A DNA stretch of 34,232 nt from a virus: positions 1 through 34,232 of the IMG/VR virus record IMGVR_UViG_3300050015_000530; one strand, given 5' to 3'. Below the pieces are notes generated by a model. It was not told the DNA's origin, did no database searches, and was given only the letters and a program-made list of their open reading frames with translations. A program made the translations under genes and the position numbers. Shown piece after piece: positions 1 through 6,026 of the stretch. Numbering within the stretch: the first letter of the stretch is position 1; every line of letters starts with the position of its first letter.

Positions 1-28
1 AGGTCAACTAACTAACAATTAACGAATT

Positions 29-466
29 ATGGGATACAATTTATTCTTAGACGATGTTCGCATGCCGAAGGATACCTTCGACTACATGAAACTGCCAATT
101 TACATATCTGTCGATTGGAGTATCGTCAGGAATTATTATGCCTTTAAAGCAATAGTTGAAGGCAAAGGTATTCCGGAAATCGTGAGTTTCGACCACGACC
201 TTGCAGATGAACATTATGACCCAAAAATTGTTGGTGGTGAATCATACGAACAAATCTATGACATGTTTGACGAAAAGACAGGATATCATTGTGCCAAATG
301 GCTTATCGACTATTGTATAGGCATCAATGAAAAACTTCCTACTGAAATCTTCATTCACTCAATGAATCCAGCAGGAAGTATGAATATCAAGTCACTGTTT
401 GATACTTATTCTAAAGTATTTGGCGAAAGGGTGTATGTTTATATGTTACCTTCTTCCAGAAGATGA
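29..466 (+). CDS. cREC-type (cyclic-phosphate processing receiver) domain protein
   Basis: This 145-residue protein matches my memory of the cREC receiver-like family (PF20274). It opens with a hydrophobic strand followed by LFLDDVRMP (acidic pair near residues 8-9), has an internal VSFDHDL acidic motif near residue 53, and ends with an IHSMNPAG-type His motif near residue 110. In the family literature cREC domains are predicted to act on cyclic-phosphate RNA ends in RNA-repair settings, which suits a genome with an RNA ligase and dozens of tRNAs. No enzymatic activity can be proved from sequence. The 3' end overlaps the convergent gene at 446-1552 by 21 nt. The start follows an A-rich leader with no Shine-Dalgarno site. 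Confidence 0.7.
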   Translation: MGYNLFLDDVRMPKDTFDYMKLPIYISVDWSIVRNYYAFKAIVEGKGIPEIVSFDHDLADEHYDPKIVGGESYEQIYDMFDEKTGYHCAKWLIDYCIGINEKLPTEIFIHSMNPAGSMNIKSLFDTYSKVFGERVYVYMLPSSRR

Positions 467-1552
467 ACCACCACCGCCAGAACTTCTACTTGAACCACCC
501 GAACTACCTGCAGAACTATTTGAATTACTTCCGCTTGAGAAATTCGAACCAGAACTTCTACGCTCCATTCCACCACCATTAAAATTACTTTGATTACTAT
601 TGTTGTAACTTCTTGTGGGTTCGCTGTAACTTCTTGTTGGTGCAGTATAGCTTCTTGTTGGTTGGGTATAAGTACGTGATTGAGTACTTGTTTCTGTACG
701 TCTGTTACCAGTGTTACTTATGTTACCCATGTTACTGTTTCTATTAACATCAGTAGTTCTACTGTTGTTGAATTGTGGTCTTGTGCTCATTCGTGGATTA
801 TTATATGAGGGACTATATGACCTACGGTTTTCATTATACATGGGTCTATTTTGTGGAGTGACATTACGATTTGCTTGTGGTACAATACGTCTTTCTTGTG
901 AATTAGTCCTATTATTATATGTACTTGATAGGTTTGACGGTCTTTCTCTGCGACCATATTCTGGTCTCTGTTGAAAGTTGCTATTGTTGTGACTATAATA
1001 GTTATTATGATTGTAGTTATTGTGCCAACCATAATTCCAATTGTTGAATCTCCAAGGATTCCAATAATTATACCCGAAGTAGAAATTATTGTAATATGGA
1101 TAATTCCAATAAGGATAACCACCAAATCTCATATCCCAATAGAAATCATATGGGTCATACATCCAGTTTGAATAATACCACGGATTGCCGTACATCCAAT
1201 AATTAAATCCACCATGATAAAATCTACCTATATTATATGAGTAGAAAAATGGGTCATAATTATATTCGTATGTAACTTTAATCTCTGGATTCTGTTTTAC
1301 AAGAGTATCTACAATTACATCGACATCTGCTTTTTTATGCTTCTTAAGTCTTGAAGCACCTTTTCCTGGTTGATAATATAAATCATCATACTCAGTGGTT
1401 TGTTTTTTTGTTACCTCAGTACTTGAAGTCGTTTGACTTTTTGCGATTGAGTCTTCTTTAGCTTGTACGTATTTTTCGTAATTGCTTTTCTTTTGTGCTG
1501 ATAATGTTATAGCTAACAGCGCAAACAATGTTATTAATAATAGTCTTTTCAT
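446..1552 (-). CDS. Secreted Tyr/Asn/Gly/Ser-rich low-complexity protein
   Basis: I start this 368-residue protein at the ATG at 1552 because it opens a clear signal peptide: MKRLLL, a hydrophobic core, then an LSA/Q cleavage site near residue 19. An in-frame upstream ATG at 1582 would add ten residues ahead of the signal and is unlikely. Residues about 100-180 are rich in Tyr, Trp, Asn and Gly (FGGYPYWNYPYYNNF), then Arg/Asn/Ser-rich repeats including three PTRSY-type units, and a Gly/Ser-rich tail. Similar low-complexity exported proteins are common in Bacteroidota, so it may be a host-derived cargo gene or an envelope-modifying protein. CTATTTAT lies 18 nt upstream of the start. Function unknown. 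Confidence 0.75.
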   Translation of the reverse strand: MKRLLLITLFALLAITLSAQKKSNYEKYVQAKEDSIAKSQTTSSTEVTKKQTTEYDDLYYQPGKGASRLKKHKKADVDVIVDTLVKQNPEIKVTYEYNYDPFFYSYNIGRFYHGGFNYWMYGNPWYYSNWMYDPYDFYWDMRFGGYPYWNYPYYNNFYFGYNYWNPWRFNNWNYGWHNNYNHNNYYSHNNSNFQQRPEYGRRERPSNLSSTYNNRTNSQERRIVPQANRNVTPQNRPMYNENRRSYSPSYNNPRMSTRPQFNNSRTTDVNRNSNMGNISNTGNRRTETSTQSRTYTQPTRSYTAPTRSYSEPTRSYNNSNQSNFNGGGMERRSSGSNFSSGSNSNSSAGSSGGSSRSSGGGGSSSGRR

Positions 1553-1570
1553 ATTATATGTTTTATACAG

Positions 1571-1578
1571 ATAAATAG
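1571..1578 (-). promoter_or_regulatory. GTATTTAT-class element (variant CTATTTAT)
   Basis: On the minus strand CTATTTAT ends 18 nt before the start codon at 1552. Position and orientation match the other copies in the window. The first base departs from consensus. Confidence 0.5.
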
Positions 1579-1671
1579 GCAATTACTATGCCAAAAGCAG
1601 ATAATTTTCAAGCATTAACCTGATGTTAACCAGAAAAAAATAAAAATATTTTAAAAATAATTGCATTTTTA

Positions 1672-1701
1672 TTTGGAATTAAGAAAACTTTACTATCTTT
1701 G
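1672..1701 (+). promoter_or_regulatory. Bacteroidota-type promoter of tRNA block 1
   Basis: TTTG at 1672-1675 and TATCTTTG at 1694-1701 are 18 nt apart, close to the Bacteroidota -33/-7 consensus. It drives the leader ORF at 1747 and, by read-through, the first tRNA block. The downstream CCAAGTATTTAA is repeated after the promoter at 26949. Confidence 0.8.
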
Positions 1702-1746
1702 CCAAGTATTTAAATGAAAGACTTAACAAATTTAAAAGATAAAACA

Positions 1747-1839
1747 ATGAAAAAGTTACTCGACATATTGGCAGCAGTCCTCATGGTGGATGTCCTATTA
1801 TGGGCAGCCGAAGAGGATAAGCTATGTACAGTCGGGTAA
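1747..1839 (+). CDS. 30-codon leader ORF ahead of tRNA block 1
   Basis: A short ORF (MKKLLDILAA ... DKLCTVG) begins 46 nt after the -7 element and ends just before a terminator. I see no known family. Its last codons (1829-1837, CAGTCGGGT, running into the stop codon) are perfectly complementary to the 5' arm of the terminator at 1881-1889, so translation to the stop would cover an anti-terminator strand. The leader ORF at 20903 also has exactly 30 codons. The sequence fits a leader peptide better than a functional protein, although a small host-takeover peptide is possible. Confidence 0.6.
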   Translation: MKKLLDILAAVLMVDVLLWAAEEDKLCTVG

Positions 1840-1880
1840 TACTTTGAATATTACAACCTCCTTTCTTTAATAAAAAGAAA

Positions 1881-1911
1881 ACCCGACTGATGAAAATTAG
1901 TCGGGTTTTTT
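1881..1911 (+). terminator. Attenuator-like intrinsic terminator 1
   Basis: ACCCGACT (1881-1888) pairs with AGTCGGGT (1899-1906), followed by a T-run. The 5' arm can instead pair over nine bases with 1829-1837 at the end of the leader ORF, giving mutually exclusive terminator and anti-terminator folds. tRNA block 1 begins 42 nt downstream. Confidence 0.8.
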
Positions 1912-1952
1912 GTTTTTTGAAAGGAGAAAGTTCTTTGACATGCTGGAAATTT

Positions 1953-2040
1953 GGTCTCAGGAGCTGCTTTGGTGTGGCTGCCGGGTTGTCACCCCGGAAC
2001 AGAGAAATCTGACAGGCGGGTTCGAATCCCGCTGGGACCG
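1953..2040 (+). tRNA. tRNA with GTC anticodon and a long variable arm (Asp-like, class II shape)
   Basis: The acceptor GGTCTCA/TGGGACC has discriminator G, the D-stem is AGCT/GGCT, the anticodon stem CCGGG/CCCGG closes loop TTGTCAC (anticodon GTC), and the T-arm is GCGGG/CCCGC. The variable region is 18 nt with a CAGA/TCTG stem, a class II (Ser/Leu/Tyr) shape unexpected for Asp. Identity is therefore uncertain. No CCA is encoded. Confidence 0.75.
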
Positions 2041-2054
2041 CCCTATGGTCGTTT

Positions 2055-2088
2055 TCTGTACTTCTCAGTATTTATTGAGAAATACAGA
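2055..2088 (+). promoter_or_regulatory. GTATTTAT element in hairpin loop before the GIY-YIG gene
   Basis: TCTGTA-c-TTCTCA pairs with TGAGAA-a-TACAGA (12 pairs, one C/A mismatch). The eight-base loop (2068-2075) is exactly GTATTTAT. The start codon follows two bases after the hairpin. The same leader recurs at 3262 and 29730. Confidence 0.75.
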
Positions 2089-2090
2089 TT

Positions 2091-2735
2091 ATGGCACGAA
2101 AAGAAAAACAATACCATTTCATTTATAAGACAACAAATTTATTGAACGGTAAATATTATTACGGAATGCATTCAACCGATAAATTAAATGACGGTTATTA
2201 CGGGTCGGGCAGAAGATTAAAACGTTCTTTAAATAAATATGGAAAAGAAAATCATGTTGTTGAAGTACTTGAACACTTTCCAAATAGGAAAGAGTTGATT
2301 GAACGTGAAAGGGAGATTATTAATTTGAATGAAATTGCAAAAGATGAATGTATGAATTTAATGGTCGGTGGTACAGGTGGATTTATTTCGGAAGAACAAC
2401 AACATCATCGTTCAGTTTGTGGTGGAAGAGCAACCGCAAGTAGACTTCTAATTGATGCCGAATTTCGTGAACAACATAGATTATCAACATCTAATAATAT
2501 GAAATTGCAACATCAGTTGGGTAAGATAAAATATGATACGTTCACAAATAAGAAACATTCTGAAGAATCGAAACGAATAATGTCAACTAAAGCAAGTATA
2601 CGTACTGGCGACAAAAATTCACAATATGGTACATGTTGGATAACAAAAGACGGAATAAATAAAAAAATAAAAATAGAAAATTTAGATACTTTTATTCTTA
2701 GTGACTGGACTAAAGGTAGAATAATACTCTCGTAG
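2091..2735 (+). CDS. GIY-YIG homing endonuclease (SegA-like), copy 1
   Basis: This 214-residue protein has the GIY-YIG core: YHFIY at residues 8-12, YYYG near 20, GYYGSGRRL with the catalytic-type Arg, and ERE..NLNE supplying the acidic residue near 75. The C-terminal third holds NUMOD3-like DNA-binding repeats (KHSEESKRIMS, GDKNSQYGTCWIT). It is a free-standing homing endonuclease that would nick or cut near a tRNA target. The stop codon (2733-2735) lies inside the following tRNA gene, so the last residues are encoded by tRNA sequence. It is paralogous to the genes at 3298 and 29766, and the shared leader suggests the cassette moves as a unit. Confidence 0.9.
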   Translation: MARKEKQYHFIYKTTNLLNGKYYYGMHSTDKLNDGYYGSGRRLKRSLNKYGKENHVVEVLEHFPNRKELIEREREIINLNEIAKDECMNLMVGGTGGFISEEQQHHRSVCGGRATASRLLIDAEFREQHRLSTSNNMKLQHQLGKIKYDTFTNKKHSEESKRIMSTKASIRTGDKNSQYGTCWITKDGINKKIKIENLDTFILSDWTKGRIILS

Positions 2736-2800
2736 GCTTCTTGGTGAAGAACTTGGCTGTCACCCATGTAAAATAGAGGGTTCGAACCCCTCCGGGAGTG
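2726..2800 (+). tRNA. tRNA-Asp(GTC), imperfect
   Basis: The acceptor ACTCTCG/CGGGAGT has discriminator G and the T-arm GAGGG/CCCTC is complete. The anticodon loop is CTGTCAC, with one T/T mismatch in the anticodon stem. The D-arm pairs poorly (CTTC/GAAG is out of register). The 5' acceptor strand is also the 3' end of the GIY-YIG gene, so this may be a tRNA damaged by the insertion. Confidence 0.6.
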
Positions 2801-2913
2801 CAAATCCAACCGAAAGACAAGTAGGTTACTGATGAAGCGGGGTTCGTATGCCCCAAACGTGCGGAGGTCGTGCTCTAACGTGCTCGGTGCAAAAAACAGT
2901 TTGGGGTTATTTT
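2801..2913 (+). other. Inter-tRNA spacer with inverted repeat
   Basis: No gene is seen. CCCCAAAC (2851-2858) can pair with GTTTGGGG (2899-2906). GGGGTTCGTATGCCCC (2839-2854) forms a competing T-arm-like hairpin, but no full tRNA fold fits. Confidence 0.45.
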
Positions 2914-2985
2914 CGAGGTCGTAGTTTAATGGTCAGAATGCTGCCCTGTCACGGCAGAGAAGGGGTTCGAGTCCCACGGCTTCGG
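2914..2985 (+). tRNA. tRNA-Asp(GTC), weak T-stem
   Basis: The acceptor CGAGGTC/GGCTTCG pairs with wobbles and discriminator G. The anticodon arm CTGCC-CTGTCAC-GGCAG is perfect (GTC). The T-stem has only three good pairs around TTCGAGT, so it may be decaying. It is the third GTC gene in 1 kb. Confidence 0.7.
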
Positions 2986-2990
2986 CAAAA

Positions 2991-3103
2991 TTACCGCTAT
3001 AACGGTAAAAATGTATGAAAAAGTGCATTATATGATACTTTTTAACACATTTTAACAGAAAATTACTGTTATAGCAGTAAAAAGTGCAATATATGATACT
3101 TTT
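2991..3103 (+). repeat. Paired hairpins with complementary loops plus a direct repeat
   Basis: Hairpin 2991-3008 (TTACCG, loop CTATAA, CGGTAA) and hairpin 3063-3080 (TTACTG, loop TTATAG, CAGTAA) have loops that are exact reverse complements. The stems differ by a compensated base pair. Each hairpin is followed by a near-identical 25-base unit containing AAGTGCAnTATATGATACTT. This fills most of the 180-base gap before the next tRNA. Confidence 0.7.
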
Positions 3104-3167
3104 GTATGCATTTACATATAATTGCATAAAAACACATAAATTCATATGCATTTGCATATAATTAAAT

Positions 3168-3248
3168 GCTGCGTTATACAAATGGCTAAAGTAGGCAGAC
3201 CTTCAATCTGTCCCGAAAGGTTCGTGGGTTCGAATCCCACACGCTGTA
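3168..3248 (+). tRNA. tRNA with TTC anticodon (Glu-like), C33, long variable arm
   Basis: The acceptor GCTGCGT/ACGCTGT has one T/T mismatch and discriminator A. Stem GCAGA/TCTGT closes loop CCTTCAA, giving TTC with C instead of the near-universal T at position 33. The variable arm (CCCGAAAGG) is class II-like. The T-arm GTGGG/CCCAC is perfect. Amino-acid identity is uncertain. Confidence 0.65.
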
Positions 3249-3261
3249 CTCTTGGTCGTTT

Positions 3262-3295
3262 TCTGTACTTCTCAGTATTTATTGAGAAATACAGA
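3262..3295 (+). promoter_or_regulatory. GTATTTAT element in hairpin loop before the GIY-YIG gene, copy 2
   Basis: Identical in structure to 2055-2088. GTATTTAT at 3275-3282 occupies the loop and the ATG follows two bases after the stem. Confidence 0.75.
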
Positions 3296-3297
3296 TT

Positions 3298-3939
3298 ATG
3301 GCAAGAAAAGAAAAACAATACCATTTCATATATAAGACAACAAATTTATTGAATGGTAAATATTATTATGGAATGCATTCCACTGATAATCTCAACGATG
3401 GATATTATGGGTCTGGAAAAAGATTAAAATATTCAATAAATAAATATGGTAAAGAAAATCATATTGTAGTACAACTTGAATTTCTTCCGGACAGAAAATC
3501 ATTAATTGAACGAGAGAAACTCTTAATTGATTTAAATGAAGTGGCAAAAGAAAAATGCATGAATTTGAGAATTGGTGGTAGTGGTGGATTACTTGGATTG
3601 CCGGAAGAAACAATAAAAAGAATTCGTAAGGGTGCATCAGAATTTATGACAAATTTGTGGAAAGACAAAAATTTCATTGATGGTCACGTTAAACGCTCAA
3701 GCAGAAGAATGAAGTGGTTAAATGAAACTCACGTAATAAAACATGACACTTTCACAAATAAAAAACACACAGATGAAACAAAAAGATTAATGTCAGTTAA
3801 GGCAAGTAAACATATTGGTGACAAAAATTCTCAATATGGTACTTGTTGGGTAACAAAAGATGGCATTAATAAAAAAATAAAAAATAACGATTTACTTATG
3901 TTTACCAATAATGGTTGGCATAAAGGTCGAATAATATAA
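3298..3939 (+). CDS. GIY-YIG homing endonuclease (SegA-like), copy 2
   Basis: A 213-residue paralogue of the gene at 2091. It has the same N-terminus (MARKEKQYHFIYKTTNLLNG), GIY-YIG core, acidic IERE segment and C-terminal GDKNSQYGTCWVT repeat. The middle (residues about 100-150) differs, as expected for divergent target recognition. It follows the Glu-like tRNA at 3168 and precedes a structured spacer rather than a tRNA, and its stop TAA is its own. Confidence 0.9.
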   Translation: MARKEKQYHFIYKTTNLLNGKYYYGMHSTDNLNDGYYGSGKRLKYSINKYGKENHIVVQLEFLPDRKSLIEREKLLIDLNEVAKEKCMNLRIGGSGGLLGLPEETIKRIRKGASEFMTNLWKDKNFIDGHVKRSSRRMKWLNETHVIKHDTFTNKKHTDETKRLMSVKASKHIGDKNSQYGTCWVTKDGINKKIKNNDLLMFTNNGWHKGRII

Positions 3940-4003
3940 GTGTTGAAACGATAAGAGAGTACTACTGACTACCAGTAGCCAACCTAAATCGGTTCAACGT
4001 TAT
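3940..4003 (+). other. Structured inter-tRNA spacer
   Basis: GTTGAA (3942-3947) pairs with TTCAAC (3993-3998) and encloses hairpin CTACTG/CAGTAG (3962-3978). No protein or tRNA fits. Confidence 0.5.
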
Positions 4004-4075
4004 GCTCGGTTCTTCTAACGGTAAGGAAAATAGACTCTCAATCTAAGAATGCGGTTTCGACTACCGCACCGAGTA
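4004..4075 (+). tRNA. tRNA-Glu(CTC)
   Basis: The acceptor GCTCGGT/ACCGAGT has discriminator A and CCA follows at 4076-4078. The anticodon loop CTCTCAA reads CTC on an ATAGA/TCTAA stem with one mismatch. The T-arm GCGGT/ACCGC is perfect. Confidence 0.8.
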
Positions 4076-4081
4076 CCAAAT

Positions 4082-4154
4082 GTTCGGTTCGTCTAATGGT
4101 CAGGACATCACCCTTTCACGGTGGGGATTATGGGTTCGAGTCCCAGTTTTCCCA
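4082..4154 (+). tRNA. tRNA-Glu(TTC) with unpaired acceptor stem
   Basis: The D-arm, anticodon arm (TCACC-CTTTCAC-GGTGG) and TTCGAGT loop are typical tRNA-Glu, and CCA follows. However, the 5' strand GTTCGGT does not pair with the 3' strand TTTTCCC. It resembles the 5' strand of the adjacent tRNA-Glu(CTC), which suggests conversion from that gene. Probably non-functional unless edited. Confidence 0.65.
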
Positions 4155-4159
4155 CCAAT

Positions 4160-4233
4160 GCATCTTTAACTCAGTTCGGAAGAGTGTCTATATGACATGT
4201 AGAAAGTCGGGGGTTCAAATCCCTCAAGATGCA
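4160..4233 (+). tRNA. tRNA-Val(GAC)
   Basis: The acceptor GCATCTT/AAGATGC is perfect with discriminator A. The D-stem is ACTC/GAGT, the anticodon loop ATGACAT gives GAC, and the T-arm GGGGG/CCCTC is present. Confidence 0.88.
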
Positions 4234-4241
4234 CAACACAT

Positions 4242-4315
4242 GGGAGTTTAGTTTAGTTGGTAAAAGCGTCTGGCTTACATCCAGAAGACCGGTGGTTCGA
4301 ATCCATCAACTCCTA
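4242..4315 (+). tRNA. tRNA-Val(TAC)
   Basis: The acceptor GGGAGTT/AACTCCT has a terminal G-T wobble and discriminator A. The anticodon arm TCTGG-CTTACAT-CCAGA is perfect (TAC). The T-arm GGTGG/CCATC is present. Confidence 0.92.
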
Positions 4316-4372
4316 CAATATCGGCTTAAACGCCTATAAACGCCTTTTATAGGTTCTACAACCTATAAACAA

Positions 4373-4456
4373 CCGATTGTGGTGGAATTGGCAGACACGC
4401 CAGACTAAGAATCTGGTGCCAGCAATGGTTTGTGGGTTCGACTCCCACCAATCGGA
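4373..4456 (+). tRNA. tRNA-Leu(AAG)
   Basis: The acceptor CCGATTG/CAATCGG is perfect with discriminator A. Stem CCAGA/TCTGG closes CTAAGAA (AAG), and the class II variable arm is proper. A34 Leu tRNAs are uncommon in bacteria and would need inosine to read beyond CUU. A short hairpin (CCTATAAA/TTTATAGG) lies just upstream at 4333-4353. Confidence 0.88.
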
Positions 4457-4459
4457 CAA

Positions 4460-4550
4460 AATCTAATTGACAATGAACAGCGTTCCCTGACGTTGTGCTG
4501 GTCGTCTAACAAGGCGGCTCACCAGCTTGCAAGGTGTGGCTTATTAGATT
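4460..4550 (+). ncRNA. Putative three-way-junction RNA between tRNAs
   Basis: Three helices fold without conflict. AATCTAAT (4460) pairs with ATTAGATT (4543) as closing stem, ACAGCG (4477) with CGTTGT (4491), and GCTGGT (4497) with ACCAGC (4521). No TTCRANT loop is present, so it is not a canonical tRNA. It may be a remnant, a processing signal or a small RNA. Confidence 0.5.
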
Positions 4551-4555
4551 TATAT

Positions 4556-4637
4556 ACGGGCATCGTCTAATGGTAAGACACTCTCCGTCCAAGGGGAGAA
4601 ATAGGCTGCAGTCAGGGTTCAAATCCCCTTGTCCGTG
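4556..4637 (+). tRNA. tRNA-Gly(TCC)-like, G33, long variable region
   Basis: The acceptor ACGGGCA/TGTCCGT has discriminator G, and D-stem GTCT/AGAC is good. By standard numbering the loop is CGTCCAA (TCC) with G at position 33. A six-pair stem CTCTCC/GGGGAG would instead leave a six-base loop. The T-stem is imperfect. Identity and function are doubtful. Confidence 0.55.
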
Positions 4638-4642
4638 CAAAT

Positions 4643-4725
4643 GCGGGTGTGATGGAATGGTTAAGACATGCGTGCCTTAGAAGCACGTGCCGAAAGGCGT
4701 GGGGGTTCGACTCCCTTCATCCCTA
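4643..4725 (+). tRNA. tRNA-Leu(TAG)
   Basis: The anticodon arm CGTGC-CTTAGAA-GCACG is perfect (TAG). The class II variable arm TGCCGAAAGGCG is well formed. The acceptor GCGGGTG/CATCCCT has a C2/C71 mismatch. Discriminator A. Confidence 0.82.
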
Positions 4726-4759
4726 CTAAAAGTAAACAAAATTGTTTAGTTTATAAAAT

Positions 4760-4833
4760 GCAGGTGTAGTCGAATTGGTATAGACAACACGCTCAGACCG
4801 TGAAATTTGCGAGTTCGAATCTCGCCACCTGTA
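4760..4833 (+). tRNA. tRNA with CAG anticodon (Leu codon) but class I shape
   Basis: The acceptor GCAGGTG/CACCTGT has discriminator A, the loop is CTCAGAC (CAG) and the T-arm GCGAG/CTCGC is perfect. The variable region is only five bases. Genuine Leu tRNAs have a long arm, so either charging or identity is unusual. Confidence 0.8.
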
Positions 4834-4916
4834 CAAAATCGACTGTTATAGTTTTGACCGTGAGTTCTATAATGAAAATTTAAAGACTGATGGTGACACT
4901 CTGAGAGAAGAGACAC

Positions 4917-4990
4917 GGGGAATTCGCTTAGTTGGCTAAAGCATCTGCCTTGCACGCAGAAAATCAAGGGTTCGACTCCCTTATTCTCCA
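4917..4990 (+). tRNA. tRNA-Ala(TGC)
   Basis: The acceptor GGGGAAT/ATTCTCC has discriminator A and CCA is encoded at 4991-4993. The anticodon arm TCTGC-CTTGCAC-GCAGA is perfect. The T-arm AAGGG/CCCTT is present. Confidence 0.93.
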
Positions 4991-5000
4991 CCAAACATTC

Positions 5001-5023
5001 TGAGTTCAAGTCCAATCTTTTCC
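5001..5023 (+). pseudogene. Orphan tRNA 3'-end remnant
   Basis: GAGTTCAAGTCC followed by TTTTCCA resembles a T-loop and 3' acceptor strand without a 5' half. It lies between tRNA-Ala and the HNH gene. Its similarity to the 3' part of tRNA-Glu at 4082 suggests a fragment left or carried by the insertion. Confidence 0.35.
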
Positions 5024-5054
5024 AGAATTTAATGTATTTATGTAAAAAGAAAAG
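5017..5054 (+). promoter_or_regulatory. GTATTTAT element flanked by a hairpin before the HNH gene
   Basis: CTTTTC (5017-5022) and GAAAAG (5049-5054) flank GTATTTAT at 5034-5041. The start codon follows at 5056. Confidence 0.6.
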
Positions 5055-5055
5055 T

Positions 5056-5808
5056 ATGATTAAAGTAATTTGCACACAATGCAACAATGAATTTGAAAAA
5101 TCTGAATCTGAATATAAACGAACTGAAAAAAGAAATCAGAATCATTTTTGCTCAAATAAGTGCTATAATGAGTTCAGAAGCATAAATTCAATTACACATT
5201 GCAAATTTTGTGGTACTGAACTAAAATCAAAGAACTTTTGTTCAAATAGTTGTGCTGCATCCTATAATAATAAGCACAGAATTGTAAACGATAGAAAATT
5301 TTCAGATGGTGGAATAAAAAATATTGTAGATGCAAGACATATTAAATTGAATATTTTACTTATCGAGTACAACAAAAATCCTAAATTTTGTAGAGAATGT
5401 AATTTAATGTTATCATACCGAAATAGAAACCGGAAATTTTGTTCGATTGAATGTAAAAGAAAGTATGAAAGAAAAAATTTGAATGAATATCAAAAATATT
5501 ATAAAGAATGTCAATTTGATTTCAATTTATCTGATTATCCAAATAAATTTAATTTCAAATTGATTGAAGAATATGGTTGGTATCGACCAAAAAATCATGG
5601 TAATAATTTAACTGGAATTAGTAGAGACCATATGATTTCAATAAAATATGGATATGAAAATAACATTAGTCATGAAATAATTAAACATCCGGCTAATTGC
5701 CAACTAATGATACATAATGAAAATGTTCGAAAACATAAGGGATGTTCAATTACTTTAAATGAATTGTTGAATAAAATAAACATTTGGGGCAGTGGTGACA
5801 ACGGCTAA
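5056..5808 (+). CDS. HNH homing endonuclease with N-terminal zinc fingers
   Basis: I start this 250-residue protein at the ATG at 5056, 14 nt after GTATTTAT. Successive Cys clusters (CTQCNNEFEKS, CSNKC, CKFCG, CSNSCAASYNN, CRECN, CSIECKRKYE) form treble-clef-like zinc fingers. The C-terminal part has an HNH-type SRDHMISIKYG ... HPANCQLM ... NENVRKHKG signature. The last six residues and the stop lie inside the tRNA-Ala gene at 5786, so the ORF overlaps that tRNA by 23 nt. This is expected for a free-standing mobile endonuclease sitting next to its presumed target. Confidence 0.85.
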   Translation: MIKVICTQCNNEFEKSESEYKRTEKRNQNHFCSNKCYNEFRSINSITHCKFCGTELKSKNFCSNSCAASYNNKHRIVNDRKFSDGGIKNIVDARHIKLNILLIEYNKNPKFCRECNLMLSYRNRNRKFCSIECKRKYERKNLNEYQKYYKECQFDFNLSDYPNKFNFKLIEEYGWYRPKNHGNNLTGISRDHMISIKYGYENNISHEIIKHPANCQLMIHNENVRKHKGCSITLNELLNKINIWGSGDNG

Positions 5809-5858
5809 CACGATGCGCTTGCACCGCATAGATGGGGTTTCGATTACCCCCTGCTCCA
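5786..5858 (+). tRNA. tRNA-Ala(TGC), second copy
   Basis: The acceptor GGGGCAG/CTGCTCC has discriminator A. The anticodon arm ATGCG-CTTGCAC-CGCAT is perfect and the T-arm is GGGGT/ACCCC. The first 23 bases are also coding sequence of the HNH gene. Confidence 0.88.
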
Positions 5859-5863
5859 CAAAT

Positions 5864-5937
5864 GGTCCAATACTTCAATCGGCAGAGGGGAACGGCTTAA
5901 ACCCGTTATAGTGTGGGTTCGAATCCCACTTGGACTA
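5864..5937 (+). tRNA. tRNA with TAA anticodon (Leu codon) but class I shape
   Basis: The acceptor GGTCCAA/TTGGACT has discriminator A and CCA is encoded at 5938-5940. The anticodon arm AACGG-CTTAAAC-CCGTT gives TAA. The variable region is only five bases, unlike normal Leu tRNAs. The T-arm GTGGG/CCCAC is perfect. Confidence 0.83.
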
Positions 5938-5984
5938 CCAAAATTGCCGGAAGCTGCCGGATAGGTAAAATCAAATAATTTTAT

Positions 5985-5992
5985 TATCTTTG
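5985..5992 (+). promoter_or_regulatory. Possible Bacteroidota -7 element
   Basis: TATCTTTG lies about 55 nt before the Vsr-like gene, but no TTTG is found at the expected -33 distance. Weak. Confidence 0.35.
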
Positions 5993-6026
5993 CACGCAAG
6001 AAAGTATTCGAAAAATAAAATTTGAA

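Noticed and set aside
711-1171. Long plus-strand and alternate minus-strand frames (711-974, 787-1125, 971-1171)
   Set aside because: They are shadows of the repetitive Tyr/Asn/Gly-rich gene at 446-1552 and consist of Leu/Ile/Val/Thr runs created by its codon bias.
2821-2913. A tRNA suggested by GGGGTTCGTATGCCCC
   Set aside because: No matching acceptor or anticodon arm could be found around it, so it is listed only as a spacer with inverted repeats.
3142-3324. Minus-strand frames reading GFEPT-like peptides over tRNA genes (also 2513, 4746, 10187, 21058, 27127, 28710)
   Set aside because: These peptides are the typical antisense translation of tRNA T-loops (TTCGAATCC), a known annotation artefact.
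4460-4550. tRNA-Ala(TGC)-like reading of CACC-AGCTTGCAA-GGTG
   Set aside because: It needs a nine-base loop, lacks a T-arm and conflicts with the better three-helix fold.
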